Below, one piece after another: positions 48,704 through 60,722 of a stretch of DNA of 64,000 nt. Within the stretch, counting starts at the first letter, position 1. Every line of letters begins with the position of its first letter. The stretch comes from Pseudomonas sp. 102515 (lineage in GTDB: Bacteria; Pseudomonadota; Gammaproteobacteria; Pseudomonadales; Pseudomonadaceae), in the NCBI RefSeq assembly GCF_031085165.1, contig NZ_JAVHTY010000003.1, positions 806,001 to 870,000 on the forward strand, given 5' to 3'. Position numbers and translations under genes: made by a program. The notes under the pieces are model-generated. The model was not told the origin of the DNA. It worked only from the letters and a program-made list of their open reading frames with translations, and did no database searches.

Positions 48704-48870
48704 CTGGTGTGGGGTTTTAGAAGTTCGCGCAAGTTTTGGCGAGTGATTTTTTGGTCTGGGCCAGGCGCTGCGACGAGTCATAGCAGGGCTATGGCGAGGA
48801 GTAGCAACGCTGCCCAGGGCGAAAAAGCGCCGCCAAAATTGTGTAGATAATTTCTGAAACACCACACTAG
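48704..48870. repeat. 167-bp symmetrical nested palindrome filling the apaG-apaH gap
   Basis: The two ends form an imperfect 20-bp terminal inverted repeat (CTGGTGTGG... against CACCACACTAG, 16 of 20 matching). Inside are AAGTTTTGGCG/CGCCAAAATT, CTGGGC/GCCCAG, GCGCTGC/GCAACGC and a central CATAGC-AGG-GCTATG hairpin. The hairpin centre (48786) coincides with the element centre (48787). The right end includes the apaG stop codon, and the left end abuts the apaH ribosome-binding site. The sequence is unrelated to the 146-bp repeat. Confidence 0.75.
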
Positions 48871-49253
48871 TGCAGCGAGCCGGGTACGGCCAGGCGGAAG
48901 GTGGGGATGATGGCCTCGAAGGTATGGCCATCGCTGGCGACCATCTGGTAGCTGCCCCTCATGCTGCCCACCTGGGTCGGCATCAGGGTGCCACTGGAAT
49001 AGCTGTGGGTTTCGCCCGGAGCGATCAGCGGCTGCTCGCCCACCACGCCCGGGCCGCGCACTTCCTGCACCTCGCCATTGCCGTCGGTGATGATCCAGTG
49101 GCGGCTGAGCAGCTGCGCCGGCAGCCGGCCATCATTGCGGATGCTCACGTCGTAGGCGAAGGCGTAGCGCTCCTGGCTGGCGCTGGATTGTTCGGGCAGG
49201 TAGCGGGTGGTGACCTGCACGGTGATGAGGTAGCGCGGATCGGGCTCGGTCAC
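48867..49253 (-). CDS. apaG: ApaG protein (Co2+/Mg2+ efflux-associated fold)
   Basis: A 128-residue all-beta protein of the ApaG/DUF525 family: [62 protein letters not shown] and [10 protein letters not shown]. The GTG at 49253 is the best start; it gives normal length and places ksgA 34 bases upstream. Earlier in-frame codons overlap ksgA without homology. ApaG has a fibronectin-III-like fold and is linked to divalent-metal tolerance; its biochemical role is not settled. The stop codon lies within a palindromic element. Confidence 0.93.
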   Translation of the reverse strand: MTEPDPRYLITVQVTTRYLPEQSSASQERYAFAYDVSIRNDGRLPAQLLSRHWIITDGNGEVQEVRGPGVVGEQPLIAPGETHSYSSGTLMPTQVGSMRGSYQMVASDGHTFEAIIPTFRLAVPGSLH

Positions 49254-49287
49254 GAAAGGATTCTCGGCAGATACGGATGGAAGGGCT

Positions 49288-50079
49288 TCAACTGGACGCC
49301 AGCTGGTTGGCCAGGCGCACATAGGCGGCCAGGTCCAACTGCTCCGGACGCAGCCCCGGGTCGACGTCGGCGGCTTCGATGGCGGCGCTGTCCAGGGTGC
49401 CCTTGAGGGTGTTCCTGAGGGTCTTGCGCCGCTGGCCGAAAGCCTCGCGGACGACGCGCTCGAGCAGAACTGGGTCGCGCGCCACATGGGGGCGCTCGGT
49501 GTGGGGCACCAGGCGCACGATGGCCGAATCCACCTTGGGCGGCGGATTGAAGGCGCCCGGACCGACATTGAACAGGTGCTCCACGCGGCAGTGGTACTGC
49601 ACCATGATCGACAGCCGACCCCAGTCGCCATTGCCGGGCACCGCGGCCAGGCGTTCCACCACTTCCTTCTGCAGCATGAAGTGCATGTCGGCGATGATGT
49701 CGGCGAAGCTGAGCAGGTGGAAGATCAGCGGTGTGGAAATGTTGTAGGGCAGGTTGCCCACCACCCGCAGTCGATCGCCGGCGGCGATGCTGGAGAGGTC
49801 GTACTTCATGGCGTCACCCTGGTGCAGGGTGAACAGCGGATTGAGGCCGAACTTGAGTCGGAGCAGGGGAATCAGGTCCTGGTCCAGCTCGATGACGTCG
49901 AGCCGGGCGCCACTGCCGAGCAGGCCTTCGGTCAGGGCGCCCTGGCCCGGACCGATTTCCAGCAGGCGCTCGCCGGGTCGACCGTGGATGGCGCGCAGGA
50001 TGCGATGGATCACCCCGGCGTCGTGCAGGAAATTCTGGCCGAACCTCTTGCGGGCGCGGTGTTGGTAGAGCTCGGTCAT
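49288..50079 (-). CDS. ksgA: 16S rRNA dimethyladenosine transferase (A1518/A1519)
   Basis: A 263-residue SAM-dependent methyltransferase. The N-terminus reads [13 protein letters not shown], the SAM motif is [16 protein letters not shown], and the catalytic motif is [18 protein letters not shown]. It dimethylates two adenines in helix 45 of 16S rRNA late in 30S assembly. It has normal length. It is separated from pdxA by a 146-bp repeat copy in the same minus-strand operon, and apaG follows 34 bases later. Confidence 0.96.
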   Translation of the reverse strand: MTELYQHRARKRFGQNFLHDAGVIHRILRAIHGRPGERLLEIGPGQGALTEGLLGSGARLDVIELDQDLIPLLRLKFGLNPLFTLHQGDAMKYDLSSIAAGDRLRVVGNLPYNISTPLIFHLLSFADIIADMHFMLQKEVVERLAAVPGNGDWGRLSIMVQYHCRVEHLFNVGPGAFNPPPKVDSAIVRLVPHTERPHVARDPVLLERVVREAFGQRRKTLRNTLKGTLDSAAIEAADVDPGLRPEQLDLAAYVRLANQLASS

Positions 50080-50167
50080 CAGGTGCTCCGGCGCAGGCAG
50101 CGGGCCTGCGATTTCAAGACGGCAAAGACCTACCAGTTTAGCAGACCCTTTACCGTCACCGGAGCGC

Positions 50168-50313
50168 TCAGACCCTGTTCATAACCTGCTGCACGTCGGC
50201 CAAACTGCGTTGAAAAGACCTTCGGAATGCTCATTTACCATTTGTAAACTCCGCTTCCTCAGGACTTTTCGCCTGGTTTGACTCTAGCTCGCGAGGTTAT
50301 GTATAGCCTCTTA
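50168..50313 (-). repeat. 146-bp nested-palindrome repeat, copy 2
   Basis: Read on the minus strand this matches 15195-15340 without gaps at about 119 of 146 positions. The central TTTAC/GTAAA hairpin is at 50234-50248. Its first three bases are the TAA stop codon of pdxA, and its far end lies 88 bases before ksgA. Pairing is kept despite sequence change: terminal CATAACC/GGTTATG is fully complementary here, where copy 1 has different bases. Confidence 0.85.
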
Positions 50314-51306
50314 GGTCACCGAACGACGATGGGCCGCCATGCTGTAGGCGGTCTCCAGGGCAACCTTCAGACTGCCGGTATCGATGCGTCCGCTGCCAGC
50401 CAGGTCGAGGGCGGTGCCATGGTCGACCGAGGTGCGGATGATCGGCAGGCCCAGGGTCACGTTGACCGCGGCGCCGAAACCCTTGTGCTTGAGCACTGGC
50501 AGGCCCTGGTCGTGGTACATGGCCAGGACCGCGTCGCAGTGCTCGAGGTGCTTGGGCGTGAAGAGGGTATCGGCGGGCAGCGGCCCGACGAGGTCGAGGC
50601 CTTCGGCGCGCAGGCTGTCCAGCGCCGGCTCGATGATCTCGATCTCTTCACGGCCCAGGTGACCGCCTTCGCCGGCATGGGGATTGAGACCGCAGACCAG
50701 GATGCGTGGCCGGGCCACACCGAAGTAGCGCTGCAGATCACCATGCAGGATGCGGGTCACGTCCAGCAGCGTCTGGCGATCGATGGCATCGGCCACCTCG
50801 CGCAGTGGCAGATGGGTGGTGACCAGGGCCACTCTCAGGCCGGCGGTCGCCAGCAGCATCACCACCTGGGGGGTGTGGGTCAGCTCGGCGAGAAATTCGG
50901 TGTGGCCGGAAAAGGCCACGCCGCCTTCATTGATCACGCCCTTGTGCACCGGCGCGGTGATCATCCCGGCGAAGGTGCCGTCGAGGCAGCTTTGGCCGGC
51001 GCGGGTCAGGGTTTCCAGGACATAGGCTGCATTGGCGGTGTCGAGCTGGCCGGTCACCACGGAGGCGCCTAGAGGGGTGTCCCAGACATAGAGGGCACCG
51101 GCTGGTGCCGGACGGTCGGGCCAGGCCGCGGGGGTGACGTCGATGAGGTCGATGGCGAGTCCCAGCTCGATCGCGCGAGCGGCCAGGAGGTCACGGCTGG
51201 CGATGGCGATCAGGGCGTGGGGCTGGGTCACGCAGGCCAGCAGCAGGCAGAGGTCGGGACCGATACCGGCGGGCTCACCGGGGGTCAGGGCGAAGCGCAG
51301 GGCCAT
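50311..51306 (-). CDS. pdxA: 4-hydroxythreonine-4-phosphate dehydrogenase
   Basis: A 331-residue metal- and NAD-dependent dehydrogenase of pyridoxal phosphate synthesis. Signature segments: FALTPGEPAGIGPDL at the N-terminus, APVHKGVINEGG, FSGHTEFLAELT, GLNPHAGEGGHLG with metal-binding His, and AMYHDQGLPVLKHKGFG. I chose the ATG at 51306 over an in-frame ATG six codons upstream. It lies between surA and ksgA in the conserved order. The TAA stop forms the edge of the 146-bp repeat. Confidence 0.96.
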   Translation of the reverse strand: MALRFALTPGEPAGIGPDLCLLLACVTQPHALIAIASRDLLAARAIELGLAIDLIDVTPAAWPDRPAPAGALYVWDTPLGASVVTGQLDTANAAYVLETLTRAGQSCLDGTFAGMITAPVHKGVINEGGVAFSGHTEFLAELTHTPQVVMLLATAGLRVALVTTHLPLREVADAIDRQTLLDVTRILHGDLQRYFGVARPRILVCGLNPHAGEGGHLGREEIEIIEPALDSLRAEGLDLVGPLPADTLFTPKHLEHCDAVLAMYHDQGLPVLKHKGFGAAVNVTLGLPIIRTSVDHGTALDLAGSGRIDTGSLKVALETAYSMAAHRRSVT

Positions 51307-51356
51307 GGCGGGCTCCGGAAACAAGAAGGCCGCAGGGGGTGCCCGCGGCCTTGGGG

Positions 51357-52658
51357 TTACTGCTTGATCTCGACGTAGGCTTCGTCGCGGATCTGGCGCA
51401 ACCAGGTCTGCAGTTCCTGGTCGTACTTGCGGCTACGCAGGAGATTCAACGCCTGCTGCTCGCGCGCCTGCTGGGTATTGTCGGTGGCCCGACGGCCCAG
51501 GACTTCCAGAATGTGCCAGCCGAAGGCGGTGCGGAACGGCTGCGACAGCTGGTTGACCGGCGAGTTGTTCATCACCTCGCGGAATTCCGGGACCAGGGAT
51601 TCCGGGTTGATCCAGCCCAGGTCGCCGCCATTGAGCGCCGAGCCCGGGTCTTCCGAGAAGCTCTTGGCCAGGGTGGCGAAGCTCTCGCCGTTCTGGATGC
51701 GCTCGCGCAGGCGCGCGGCCAGGCGCTGGGTCTCGGCATCGCTGCGCACGGCATTGGGCTTGAGCAGGATGTGCCGGACGTGCACCTCGTCGACGATGCT
51801 GGCCTCGCCTCCGCGCTTCTCTTCCACCTTGAGGATCACGAAGCCGCCGGGCACGCGCACCGGCTGCGTGATGCCGCCGACGCCGACACTGCCGATCAGG
51901 CGATCGAAGGGCGGGGGCAGCTGGGCGGCCTTGCGCCAGCCGATCTCGCCACCGTCGAGGGCGTTGTCACCGGCCGAACGGGCGATGGCCAGCTGGTTGA
52001 AGTCGGCGCCCTGGCGCAGCTGGTTGTAGGTGTCCTGGGCCTGGCGCGCGGCGGCGTCGAGACCGGCGGTGCCGGCGTTGTCCGCCGCGGGGATCAGGAT
52101 GTTGGCCAGGCGATACTCTTCGGACAGCTGCAGCTTGCCCAGGTCCGAGGCGAGGAAGTTCTGCACCTCCTGCTGGGTGACCTGCACGCGCTGACCGACC
52201 TGACGCTGACGCACCCGGCTGATCATCATCTCGCGCCGGACCTGCTCGCGGGCGGCGTCGTAGGAGAGACCGTCGCGGGCCAGGGCCTGGCGGAATTCGG
52301 CCACGCTCAGGCCATTGCGCTGGGCGATGGTGGCCACGGCCTGGTTGAGCTCCTCGTCGGAGATCTTCACGCCCATGCGCCCGGCCAGCTGCATCTGGAT
52401 GTCTTCCAGGATCAGCCGTTCGAGCACCTGCTGGCGCAGCTCGCTTTCCGGCGGCGCTGCGGCGCCGCGGCGGGTGATGTTCTGCTTGACCTCGTTGAGT
52501 CGCTGATCGAGCTGGCTCTGCATGACCACGTCGTTGTCGACGATGGCCACGACCTTGTCCAGCGGAACCACGGCAGCCTGAGCCAGAGGGGAGAGAGCGA
52601 GCGCCGCGCCCAGGGCGAGCGGGCGCAGGGCGTTACATAGCTTGGTCTTCACGTTCAC
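51357..52658 (-). CDS. surA: Periplasmic chaperone / peptidyl-prolyl isomerase SurA
   Basis: A 433-residue periplasmic chaperone for outer-membrane proteins. It has a signal peptide (cleaved after PLAQA), an N-terminal chaperone domain starting [16 protein letters not shown], and two parvulin domains ([10 protein letters not shown] and [13 protein letters not shown]). GTG codons at 52658 and 52652 are both possible starts; the first has AAGG at a better distance, the second gives the more typical MKTKL beginning. The gene overlaps the end of lptD by up to 26 bases, so the two are coupled. Confidence 0.95.
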   Translation of the reverse strand: MNVKTKLCNALRPLALGAALALSPLAQAAVVPLDKVVAIVDNDVVMQSQLDQRLNEVKQNITRRGAAAPPESELRQQVLERLILEDIQMQLAGRMGVKISDEELNQAVATIAQRNGLSVAEFRQALARDGLSYDAAREQVRREMMISRVRQRQVGQRVQVTQQEVQNFLASDLGKLQLSEEYRLANILIPAADNAGTAGLDAAARQAQDTYNQLRQGADFNQLAIARSAGDNALDGGEIGWRKAAQLPPPFDRLIGSVGVGGITQPVRVPGGFVILKVEEKRGGEASIVDEVHVRHILLKPNAVRSDAETQRLAARLRERIQNGESFATLAKSFSEDPGSALNGGDLGWINPESLVPEFREVMNNSPVNQLSQPFRTAFGWHILEVLGRRATDNTQQAREQQALNLLRSRKYDQELQTWLRQIRDEAYVEIKQ

Positions 52659-55437
52659 GATAGCCTTGAATGCCTCTGTCCAGGAAGCCTTCGGTCTTGC
52701 CGCCGAAGACGTTGCCGAGTCCCTTGAGCACGATCTGCAGGAAGATCCCGCGATCGGCTTCGGAGCTCTGGGCGGTGTAGAAGACGTCGTCTTCGCTCTT
52801 GAGCCAGTAGCGGCTGATCAGGCGCAGCTTCCAGCAGCAGTTGTCGTATTCGAAGCCACCGAAGGCCTCCAGGGTGCGGCTCTTGTTGTAGTCGAACTGC
52901 CAGCGGGCAATCGCGGACCACTGGGGCACGATCGGCCAGATGAAGGAGATGTCGTGCTGGTCGACCTTGTAGTCGTCGCTGTTGTAGGTGAAGCGGCCGA
53001 AGTTCGGATCGAACACCCGGACGTTGTCACGATAGCGATAGCCGACGTTGAGGATCTTGCCCGGCTCGGCTTCCGGCTGGTAGTGGAACATGACGCTGCC
53101 GGAGTCGGTCTGGTGCAGGGTCGGATCCCAGTTGAATTCGCCGTTCACGCGCCAGTCGCGGTTGAAGCGATACATGCCGGCCAGGGCATAGGGCGAGCGC
53201 GAGGTGGTGGCCTGGGGATTGTCGATGTTCTGGCCCAGGCTGCGGGCGTAGGCCAGGTCGTCCTTGGTCAGGCCGGGCAGTTGCACTTCCCGGTCGCGGA
53301 AGTAGAACAGCTGACCGAAGCTCACGTTGGCGCGCTCGAAGCCATTGGGCTCGATGAAGCGGCTGGTGGCACCCAGGGCCAGCTGGTTGGCGTCGCCGAT
53401 GCGGTCGCGACCGGTGAAGCGGTTGTCGCGCCACAGCGAGCTGTAGCTGAAGGTGTATTCGCCGGTATCGAACACCGGCAGATCGTCCTGGTCGCGGTCG
53501 GGTACGTAGAGGTACTTGGCGCGGGGTTCCAGGGTCTGCTTGCCGCCTTCGCCGAACAGATTCGAGGTGCGGTCGAAGTAGAGGCCGCTGTCGAGGCTGA
53601 AGATCGGCACCGAACGGGTCGGGCTGTCGTTGAAGCTGGTCACGCTGGAGCCGGCCGAGGCACGACGGCCACCACCGACCAGCGGCGAGTTCAGGTCGTT
53701 CTGGCCGGTGCTGTCCAGATCCAGGTCGTAGCGGGTGTAGGCATAGCGCAGCGACGGCGTCAGGAAGCCCCAGGACGCGGTCATCGGGCGGGCGATGCCC
53801 GGCTCGACATGATAGCGATTGCCTTCGGCGCGGGTCAGGCCGAACAGGTTGACGTCCGGGCGGTTGCGCACGTTGGTGCGATTGCCGTTGTCGTCCAGGT
53901 CGAAGTAGGTGTTGTCGTCGAAGCTGCGGGTGAAGCGCACCGCCTCGGTGTCGTAGGTGAAGTCCAGGCCGCCCGGGTTGTAGGGCAGGGCGCCGGTCAG
54001 GGTCAGCTGCGGCAGGCGGTTGTAGGGCGTCACGTCGGACACCGTGGCCAGCTGGTAGGCCTGGGCGTTGAGGCCGGCGACGAAGGTGTCGCCGCGGTAG
54101 GTCAGGCGACCCTGCTGGTTGACGTAGGTCGGCTTGTTGATGCCGAGGTCGGTGTCCAGGTCCTGGAAGTAGTAGGGATCGCTGATGCGGGTGTAGTCCA
54201 CCTCGGCCATCAGGCGCGAATCCAGACCGCTGCGGTTCTTCCAGCCGTACAGCCAGCGGTTGTCGGTGGCTTCCGGTTCGCCCTCGTGCTCCGGGTCGGT
54301 GTCCTTGAGGTAGGAGCCGTAGACCTCGCCTTCGCTGCTGCGGGTCAGGTAGCGGAAGTCGCCCTCGGTCTGCAGGCCGTGCTTGGCCATGTAGCGCGGA
54401 TAGAGGGTGGCGTCGTAGTTGGGCGCCAGGTTGAAGTAGTAGGGCGTGGTGATCGCGAAGCCGGTGTCGCTGGAGGTGCTGATCGAGGGCGCCAGGAAGC
54501 CGGACTGCCGACGGTCGTCGATCGGGAAATAGATGAACGGTGTATAGAGGACCGGGATGTCCTTGACCCGCAGCGTGGCGTTGGTCGCGTAGCCGAGGCC
54601 CGTGGCCGGGTTCAGGGTGACGGTGTTGCCCTTGACCTGCCAGGCGTTGCTGCCCGGTTCGCAGGTGGTGTAGGTGCCATCCTTGAGGCGGATGATGGCG
54701 TCGTCGCCGCGCTTGGCGTAGAGCGCGCTGCCGCGGGCCCGGCTCTGGTGCATGACAAATTCGGCGTTGTCGACCTGGACCTGGCCGTTGTCCAGCTGCA
54801 GATCGGCCTTGTCGCCGACCATCAGCAGGCCGTTGTCGCGGAATTTGACGTTGCCCTTGAGCTCGCCGCGATTTTCCAGCTGGTGCAGGTTGGCTTCCTG
54901 GGATTCCACCTGCATGCCGCCCTGGCGCAGCACCACGTCACCGGCCAGGGTGGCGACCTGCTGCTCCTGCTCGTAGCGCGAGGCCTTGGCGGAGATGTAG
55001 GTCGGGGCCTTGGCGGTCGGGGTGTCGTCGTACATGCCCGGACGCTGCGGCTCGACGTAGGCACCGCTGCAGTAGGGACCCGTCTCGGCCAGCTGGGCCG
55101 GGGTCAACTGATCGCGCGGGACCCAGTCCAGGTGGCTGTAGTCGGCGCTGCGGGACTTGAGGGCGCGGCCCTTGCTCTCGGTCACCAGCACGGCAGCGTC
55201 GCCCTCGCGCGTGGCGGGTTCCGCCGCGACGCCCTGGGTCTCGCCCTTGCTGGGGCGGGGCGGAATGGCCGTGGTCGGTGCCTGGGTATTGCACGACCAG
55301 CCACCGCCGGCTCCGGCGCTACAGCTGAACTGCTCGGCGGGGGCGGCGATAAGGGCGGTGACGGGCTGCATGGCGAGCAGGCTGCCGGTTACCAAGAGGG
55401 GAAATTTTCTGCGAAACGCGGGGGTTTTCACGGCCAT
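52633..55437 (-). CDS. lptD: LPS-assembly outer-membrane protein LptD
   Basis: A 934-residue outer-membrane protein that with LptE inserts lipopolysaccharide into the outer leaflet. It has a signal peptide and a Cys-containing N-terminus ([18 protein letters not shown]). Next is an OstA/LptA-like jellyroll at about 145-260 ([19 protein letters not shown]), followed by a large beta-barrel (for example [21 protein letters not shown]). Cysteines near the C-terminus ([15 protein letters not shown]) fit the disulfide-bonding pattern of LptD. It is the first gene of the minus-strand lptD-surA-pdxA-ksgA-apaG-apaH-glpE series. Confidence 0.97.
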   Translation of the reverse strand: MAVKTPAFRRKFPLLVTGSLLAMQPVTALIAAPAEQFSCSAGAGGGWSCNTQAPTTAIPPRPSKGETQGVAAEPATREGDAAVLVTESKGRALKSRSADYSHLDWVPRDQLTPAQLAETGPYCSGAYVEPQRPGMYDDTPTAKAPTYISAKASRYEQEQQVATLAGDVVLRQGGMQVESQEANLHQLENRGELKGNVKFRDNGLLMVGDKADLQLDNGQVQVDNAEFVMHQSRARGSALYAKRGDDAIIRLKDGTYTTCEPGSNAWQVKGNTVTLNPATGLGYATNATLRVKDIPVLYTPFIYFPIDDRRQSGFLAPSISTSSDTGFAITTPYYFNLAPNYDATLYPRYMAKHGLQTEGDFRYLTRSSEGEVYGSYLKDTDPEHEGEPEATDNRWLYGWKNRSGLDSRLMAEVDYTRISDPYYFQDLDTDLGINKPTYVNQQGRLTYRGDTFVAGLNAQAYQLATVSDVTPYNRLPQLTLTGALPYNPGGLDFTYDTEAVRFTRSFDDNTYFDLDDNGNRTNVRNRPDVNLFGLTRAEGNRYHVEPGIARPMTASWGFLTPSLRYAYTRYDLDLDSTGQNDLNSPLVGGGRRASAGSSVTSFNDSPTRSVPIFSLDSGLYFDRTSNLFGEGGKQTLEPRAKYLYVPDRDQDDLPVFDTGEYTFSYSSLWRDNRFTGRDRIGDANQLALGATSRFIEPNGFERANVSFGQLFYFRDREVQLPGLTKDDLAYARSLGQNIDNPQATTSRSPYALAGMYRFNRDWRVNGEFNWDPTLHQTDSGSVMFHYQPEAEPGKILNVGYRYRDNVRVFDPNFGRFTYNSDDYKVDQHDISFIWPIVPQWSAIARWQFDYNKSRTLEAFGGFEYDNCCWKLRLISRYWLKSEDDVFYTAQSSEADRGIFLQIVLKGLGNVFGGKTEGFLDRGIQGYREREDQAM

Positions 55438-55556
55438 CCTTAAAGTCGTCCTGCACGCCGGCCATTAAGGGGCCGCGGCCTCTCGATGGGCTCAAAAAGA
55501 TAGCGGATAATAAAACATGACCTGCGCATCGGCTAGGGCCGAGGGATCCGCTGTAA

Positions 55557-57976
<2,420 letters not shown>

Positions 57977-58002
<26 letters not shown>

Positions 58003-58987
58003 CGGCCGGTGGTAGCCGATCCAGCCAGGCGCGCAGACGGCGGACGGTCTGCTCCTGCTCCGCGGCCCGGTCGCCGGGAATCACCGGCAGGTCGATCTGC
58101 CGATAGCCCTTGTTGGCCTTTTGCGTCGCGCGCTCCTTGCGCCGTTGGGCGGCCGGTCCGGGTGCATGCACCAGGTCGGCGATCTGCAGATCGGTCTTGC
58201 CCATGGTGGCGTCCAGCCGTGGTGGCAGGCCCTGGGGCTCGCGACCGTCGATGAGCACCAGTTGCTTGACCTCGGCCGGTTCCTTTTCCGCCAGATAGCG
58301 CGCGGCCCAATAGGCGCCGGTGCCGTGGCCGACCAGCACGATGGGGTTGGCGCCCTGTTGCAGTGCCAGGTCGATGCCAGCGGCGATGCGGGCCAGCACC
58401 CGGGTGGCCTGGGCATTGGCCGCGGCTTCGGGATCGACCGGCGCGACCGCCGCCTGGGCCGGTTCGCCGCTGCCGGCTTCGGCCTGGGTCGGGGCGGCGG
58501 GCGCCGTGCCGCTGCCACCGGTGACCGGCGGTGCCGTCTGCTCGCTGTTGGCCTGAGCGTCGGTGTCCGCCGGGGCGGTATCCCGCTCGATCGCCACCAC
58601 CGGGTCATAGGGGTCGGGCAGGCTCAGGCTGATGGTCTGCCAGCCGTAAGTGGGCAGCTCTTGGCGCACTGGGGCTATCACGTTGGGCCAGTCGGCCGAT
58701 TCGCCAGCGCCCGGCACCAGCACCACCGTTCCGGCGGCCTTGGCACGAGCGGCAGGCACCAGCAAGGCGAGAAAGGACTCGTCGCCGGCCTGTAGGGTCT
58801 TTTGCTGCTCGGCGGGCAGTTGCCGCATCAGCGCCTGCTGCTGCTCCTGGCTGCGCTCCAGCGCCGGGGCCAGGGCTGCCGGAGCCGCAGGCGTTTCTGG
58901 GACCGGGGTGGGCGGTTCTTCGGCGAGCGCCGGGGCGGCAAGGCCGAGCAGGAGGAGGCACAGCGGCAGCAGGGCGGGTGACGACAT
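57977..58987 (-). CDS. DUF3530 family exported protein (alpha/beta hydrolase-like)
   Basis: A 336-residue protein with a signal peptide ([17 protein letters not shown]). An Ala/Pro/Glu-rich stretch follows, then a hydrolase-like fold: [15 protein letters not shown], a second low-complexity insert at about 135-185, [19 protein letters not shown] and [14 protein letters not shown]. The nucleophile position in GHGTG is Gly-His-Gly rather than GxSxG, so a classical serine hydrolase activity is doubtful. I recognise it as DUF3530. Its 3' end overlaps djlA on the opposite strand. Confidence 0.85.
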
Positions 58988-59125
58988 CGACGGGAATCCT
59001 CGACAAGGGCACGGTTGACCCTGGCGAGCCTACCGCCGTTCGCCCCGCCGGGGCAGCGGGAATGCCCGAGCCGTGGACGGATCTCCGTTACAATGCCGCT
59101 CCTCAACCTTCGCCGAGGCTATCCC

Positions 59126-59803
59126 ATGCAACCCTTCGCCATCGCCCCCTCGATCCTGTCCGCCGATTTCGCCCGCCTGGGCGAGGAAGTCGACAAGGTC
59201 CTCGCCGCCGGTGCCGACATGGTCCATTTCGACGTGATGGACAACCACTATGTGCCGAATCTCACCATCGGCCCCATGGTCTGCAAGGCGCTGCGCAACT
59301 ACGGGGTGACCGCGCCCATCGACGTGCACCTGATGGTCAAGCCGGTCGATCGCATCATCGGCGACTTCATCGAAGCCGGCGCCACCGACATCACCTTCCA
59401 CCCCGAGGCCTCCGAGCATATCGATCGCTCGCTGCAGCTGATCAAGGATGGCGGTTGCCGGGCCGGCCTGGTGTTCAATCCGGCCACCTCGCTGGATGTC
59501 CTCAAGTACGTCCTGGACAAGATCGACATGGTGCTGCTGATGAGCGTCAACCCTGGCTTCGGCGGCCAGACGTTCATTCCCGGCACCCTCGACAAGTTGC
59601 GCGAGGCGCGCGCCCTGATCGATGCCTCCGGCCGGTCGATCCGGCTGGAGATCGATGGCGGGGTCAACGTCAAGAACATCGGCGAGATCGCTCGCGCCGG
59701 GGCCGACACCTTCGTCGCCGGCTCGGCCATCTTCGGCCAGCCCGACTATGCCGCGGTGATCCAGGCGATGCGCGCCGAACTGGCCAAGGCCCGCTCGGTA
59801 TGA
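59126..59803 (+). CDS. rpe: Ribulose-phosphate 3-epimerase
   Basis: A 225-residue TIM barrel of the pentose phosphate pathway that interconverts ribulose-5-phosphate and xylulose-5-phosphate. Motifs: [36 protein letters not shown] with metal-binding His and Asp, [24 protein letters not shown] and [11 protein letters not shown]. The ATG at 59126 gives the normal length. The stop overlaps the gph start by four bases. Confidence 0.97.
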   Translation: MQPFAIAPSILSADFARLGEEVDKVLAAGADMVHFDVMDNHYVPNLTIGPMVCKALRNYGVTAPIDVHLMVKPVDRIIGDFIEAGATDITFHPEASEHIDRSLQLIKDGGCRAGLVFNPATSLDVLKYVLDKIDMVLLMSVNPGFGGQTFIPGTLDKLREARALIDASGRSIRLEIDGGVNVKNIGEIARAGADTFVAGSAIFGQPDYAAVIQAMRAELAKARSV

Positions 59804-60480
59804 GCGCCCTGGTACGCCTCGGCCGCGGGCATCCGCCCGCCCTGGTGATGTTCGACCTCGACGGCACTCTGCTGGACTCGGCACCGGACCTGGCCGCTGC
59901 GGTGGACGCCATGCTCGCACGCCTGGGCCGCGCGCCGGCGGGGCTGGACAAGGTGCGCCTGTGGATCGGCAACGGCGCCCGGGTGCTGGTGCGTCGCGCC
60001 CTGGCCGATGACATGGAGCACGGCGCCGTGGACGATGCCGCTGCCGATAGCGCCCTGGCCTTGTTCATGGAACTCTACGGCGGCAGCCATGCCCTGACCC
60101 GCGTCTATCCCGGCGTGCTGGACAGCCTGGCGTTGCTGCGTACCCTGGGCGTGCGCCTGGCGGTGATCACCAACAAGCCGGAGCGCTTCGTCGCGCCGCT
60201 GCTGGCCGACATGGGCCTTGGTGACTTCGACTGGATCGTCGGCGGGGATACCCTGCCGCAGCAGAAGCCGGACCCGGCCGGCTTGCTGTGGGTCATGCAG
60301 CAGGCGGGCGTGACGGCCGGCCAGGCCCTGTTCATCGGCGATTCGCGCAACGACATCCGTGCCGCCCGCACCGCCGGGGTGCGCTGCGTGGCCCTGAGCT
60401 ATGGCTACAACCATGGCGAGCCCATCGCCAGCGAGCAGCCGGATCTGGTCGTCGACGATCTGCGCGAGCTGTTCATCTAG
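59800..60480 (+). CDS. gph: Phosphoglycolate phosphatase
   Basis: A 226-residue HAD hydrolase. The nucleophile Asp19 and acid/base Asp21 are in [27 protein letters not shown] holds motif II, and [12 protein letters not shown] and [12 protein letters not shown] supply motifs III and IV. It removes phosphate from 2-phosphoglycolate, a DNA-repair by-product. It is translationally coupled to rpe by the ATGA overlap. The long intergenic region that follows contains the trpE leader. Confidence 0.95.
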   Translation: MSALVRLGRGHPPALVMFDLDGTLLDSAPDLAAAVDAMLARLGRAPAGLDKVRLWIGNGARVLVRRALADDMEHGAVDDAAADSALALFMELYGGSHALTRVYPGVLDSLALLRTLGVRLAVITNKPERFVAPLLADMGLGDFDWIVGGDTLPQQKPDPAGLLWVMQQAGVTAGQALFIGDSRNDIRAARTAGVRCVALSYGYNHGEPIASEQPDLVVDDLRELFI

Positions 60481-60501
60481 CACGCCGAGGTGGCCGGCCG
60501 G

Positions 60502-60530
60502 TTGCCATGCCGCGCCGGCTAGGCTAACGT
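60502..60530 (+). promoter_or_regulatory. Possible sigma-70 promoter of the trpE leader
   Basis: TTGCCA (60502-60507), a 17-base spacer and TAACGT (60525-60530) resemble a promoter about 75 bases upstream of the leader peptide. Both hexamers match only partly. Confidence 0.35.
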
Positions 60531-60605
60531 GGCCCTTCAACCCCCGCCTCAAGAGCAAGAGATCGCATCGTGGTGGTCACCCGCACAGGCTCCTCGCGAG
60601 CATGG

Positions 60606-60650
60606 ATGAAAGTCATCAAGGCCCTGGCCCGTTGGCGCTGGCGCGCCTGA
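60606..60650 (+). CDS. Putative trp leader peptide (MKVIKALARWRWRA)
   Basis: A 14-codon reading frame ending in TGA, located 72 bases before trpE. It contains two tryptophan codons at 60633-60635 and 60639-60641, separated by one Arg codon, a density very unlikely by chance and typical of attenuation leaders. The ribosome-binding site is weak (GAG five bases upstream). Its 3' end GCGCGCC can pair with GGCGCGC downstream, so ribosome position on the Trp codons could switch mRNA folding. Confidence 0.7.
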   Translation: MKVIKALARWRWRA

Positions 60651-60703
60651 TTTCGTCCCTGCCGGTATCTGACCGGCGCGCTGTGCACCCGACCTTTCGT
60701 TTT
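60641..60703 (+). promoter_or_regulatory. Candidate attenuator region of trpE
   Basis: Two mutually exclusive pairings are visible. GCGCGCC (60641-60647) can pair with GGCGCGC (60675-60681), or GCCGGT (60661-60666) with ACCGGC (60672-60677). A T-rich stretch (CCTTTCGTTTTCC) lies near 60693-60705. The classical terminator stem immediately before that stretch is not obvious by eye, so the exact switching scheme is uncertain. Confidence 0.45.
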
Positions 60704-60722
60704 CCTCGCCACGAGGCTGATC

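Noticed and set aside
48867-49631. A 254-codon frame containing apaG with a long N-terminal extension
   Set aside because: The extension is the alternative frame of ksgA and lacks homology. The GTG at 49253 yields normal ApaG length.
52642-55443. A 933-codon open frame antisense to lptD
   Set aside because: It is a Val/Gly/Ala-rich mirror frame of a GC-rich gene, without motifs. lptD on the minus strand is unmistakable.
58978-60480. A 500-codon frame ending as gph, suggesting an N-terminal extension
   Set aside because: The upstream part is the out-of-frame reading of rpe. The ATG at 59800 overlapping the rpe stop gives a standard phosphoglycolate phosphatase.
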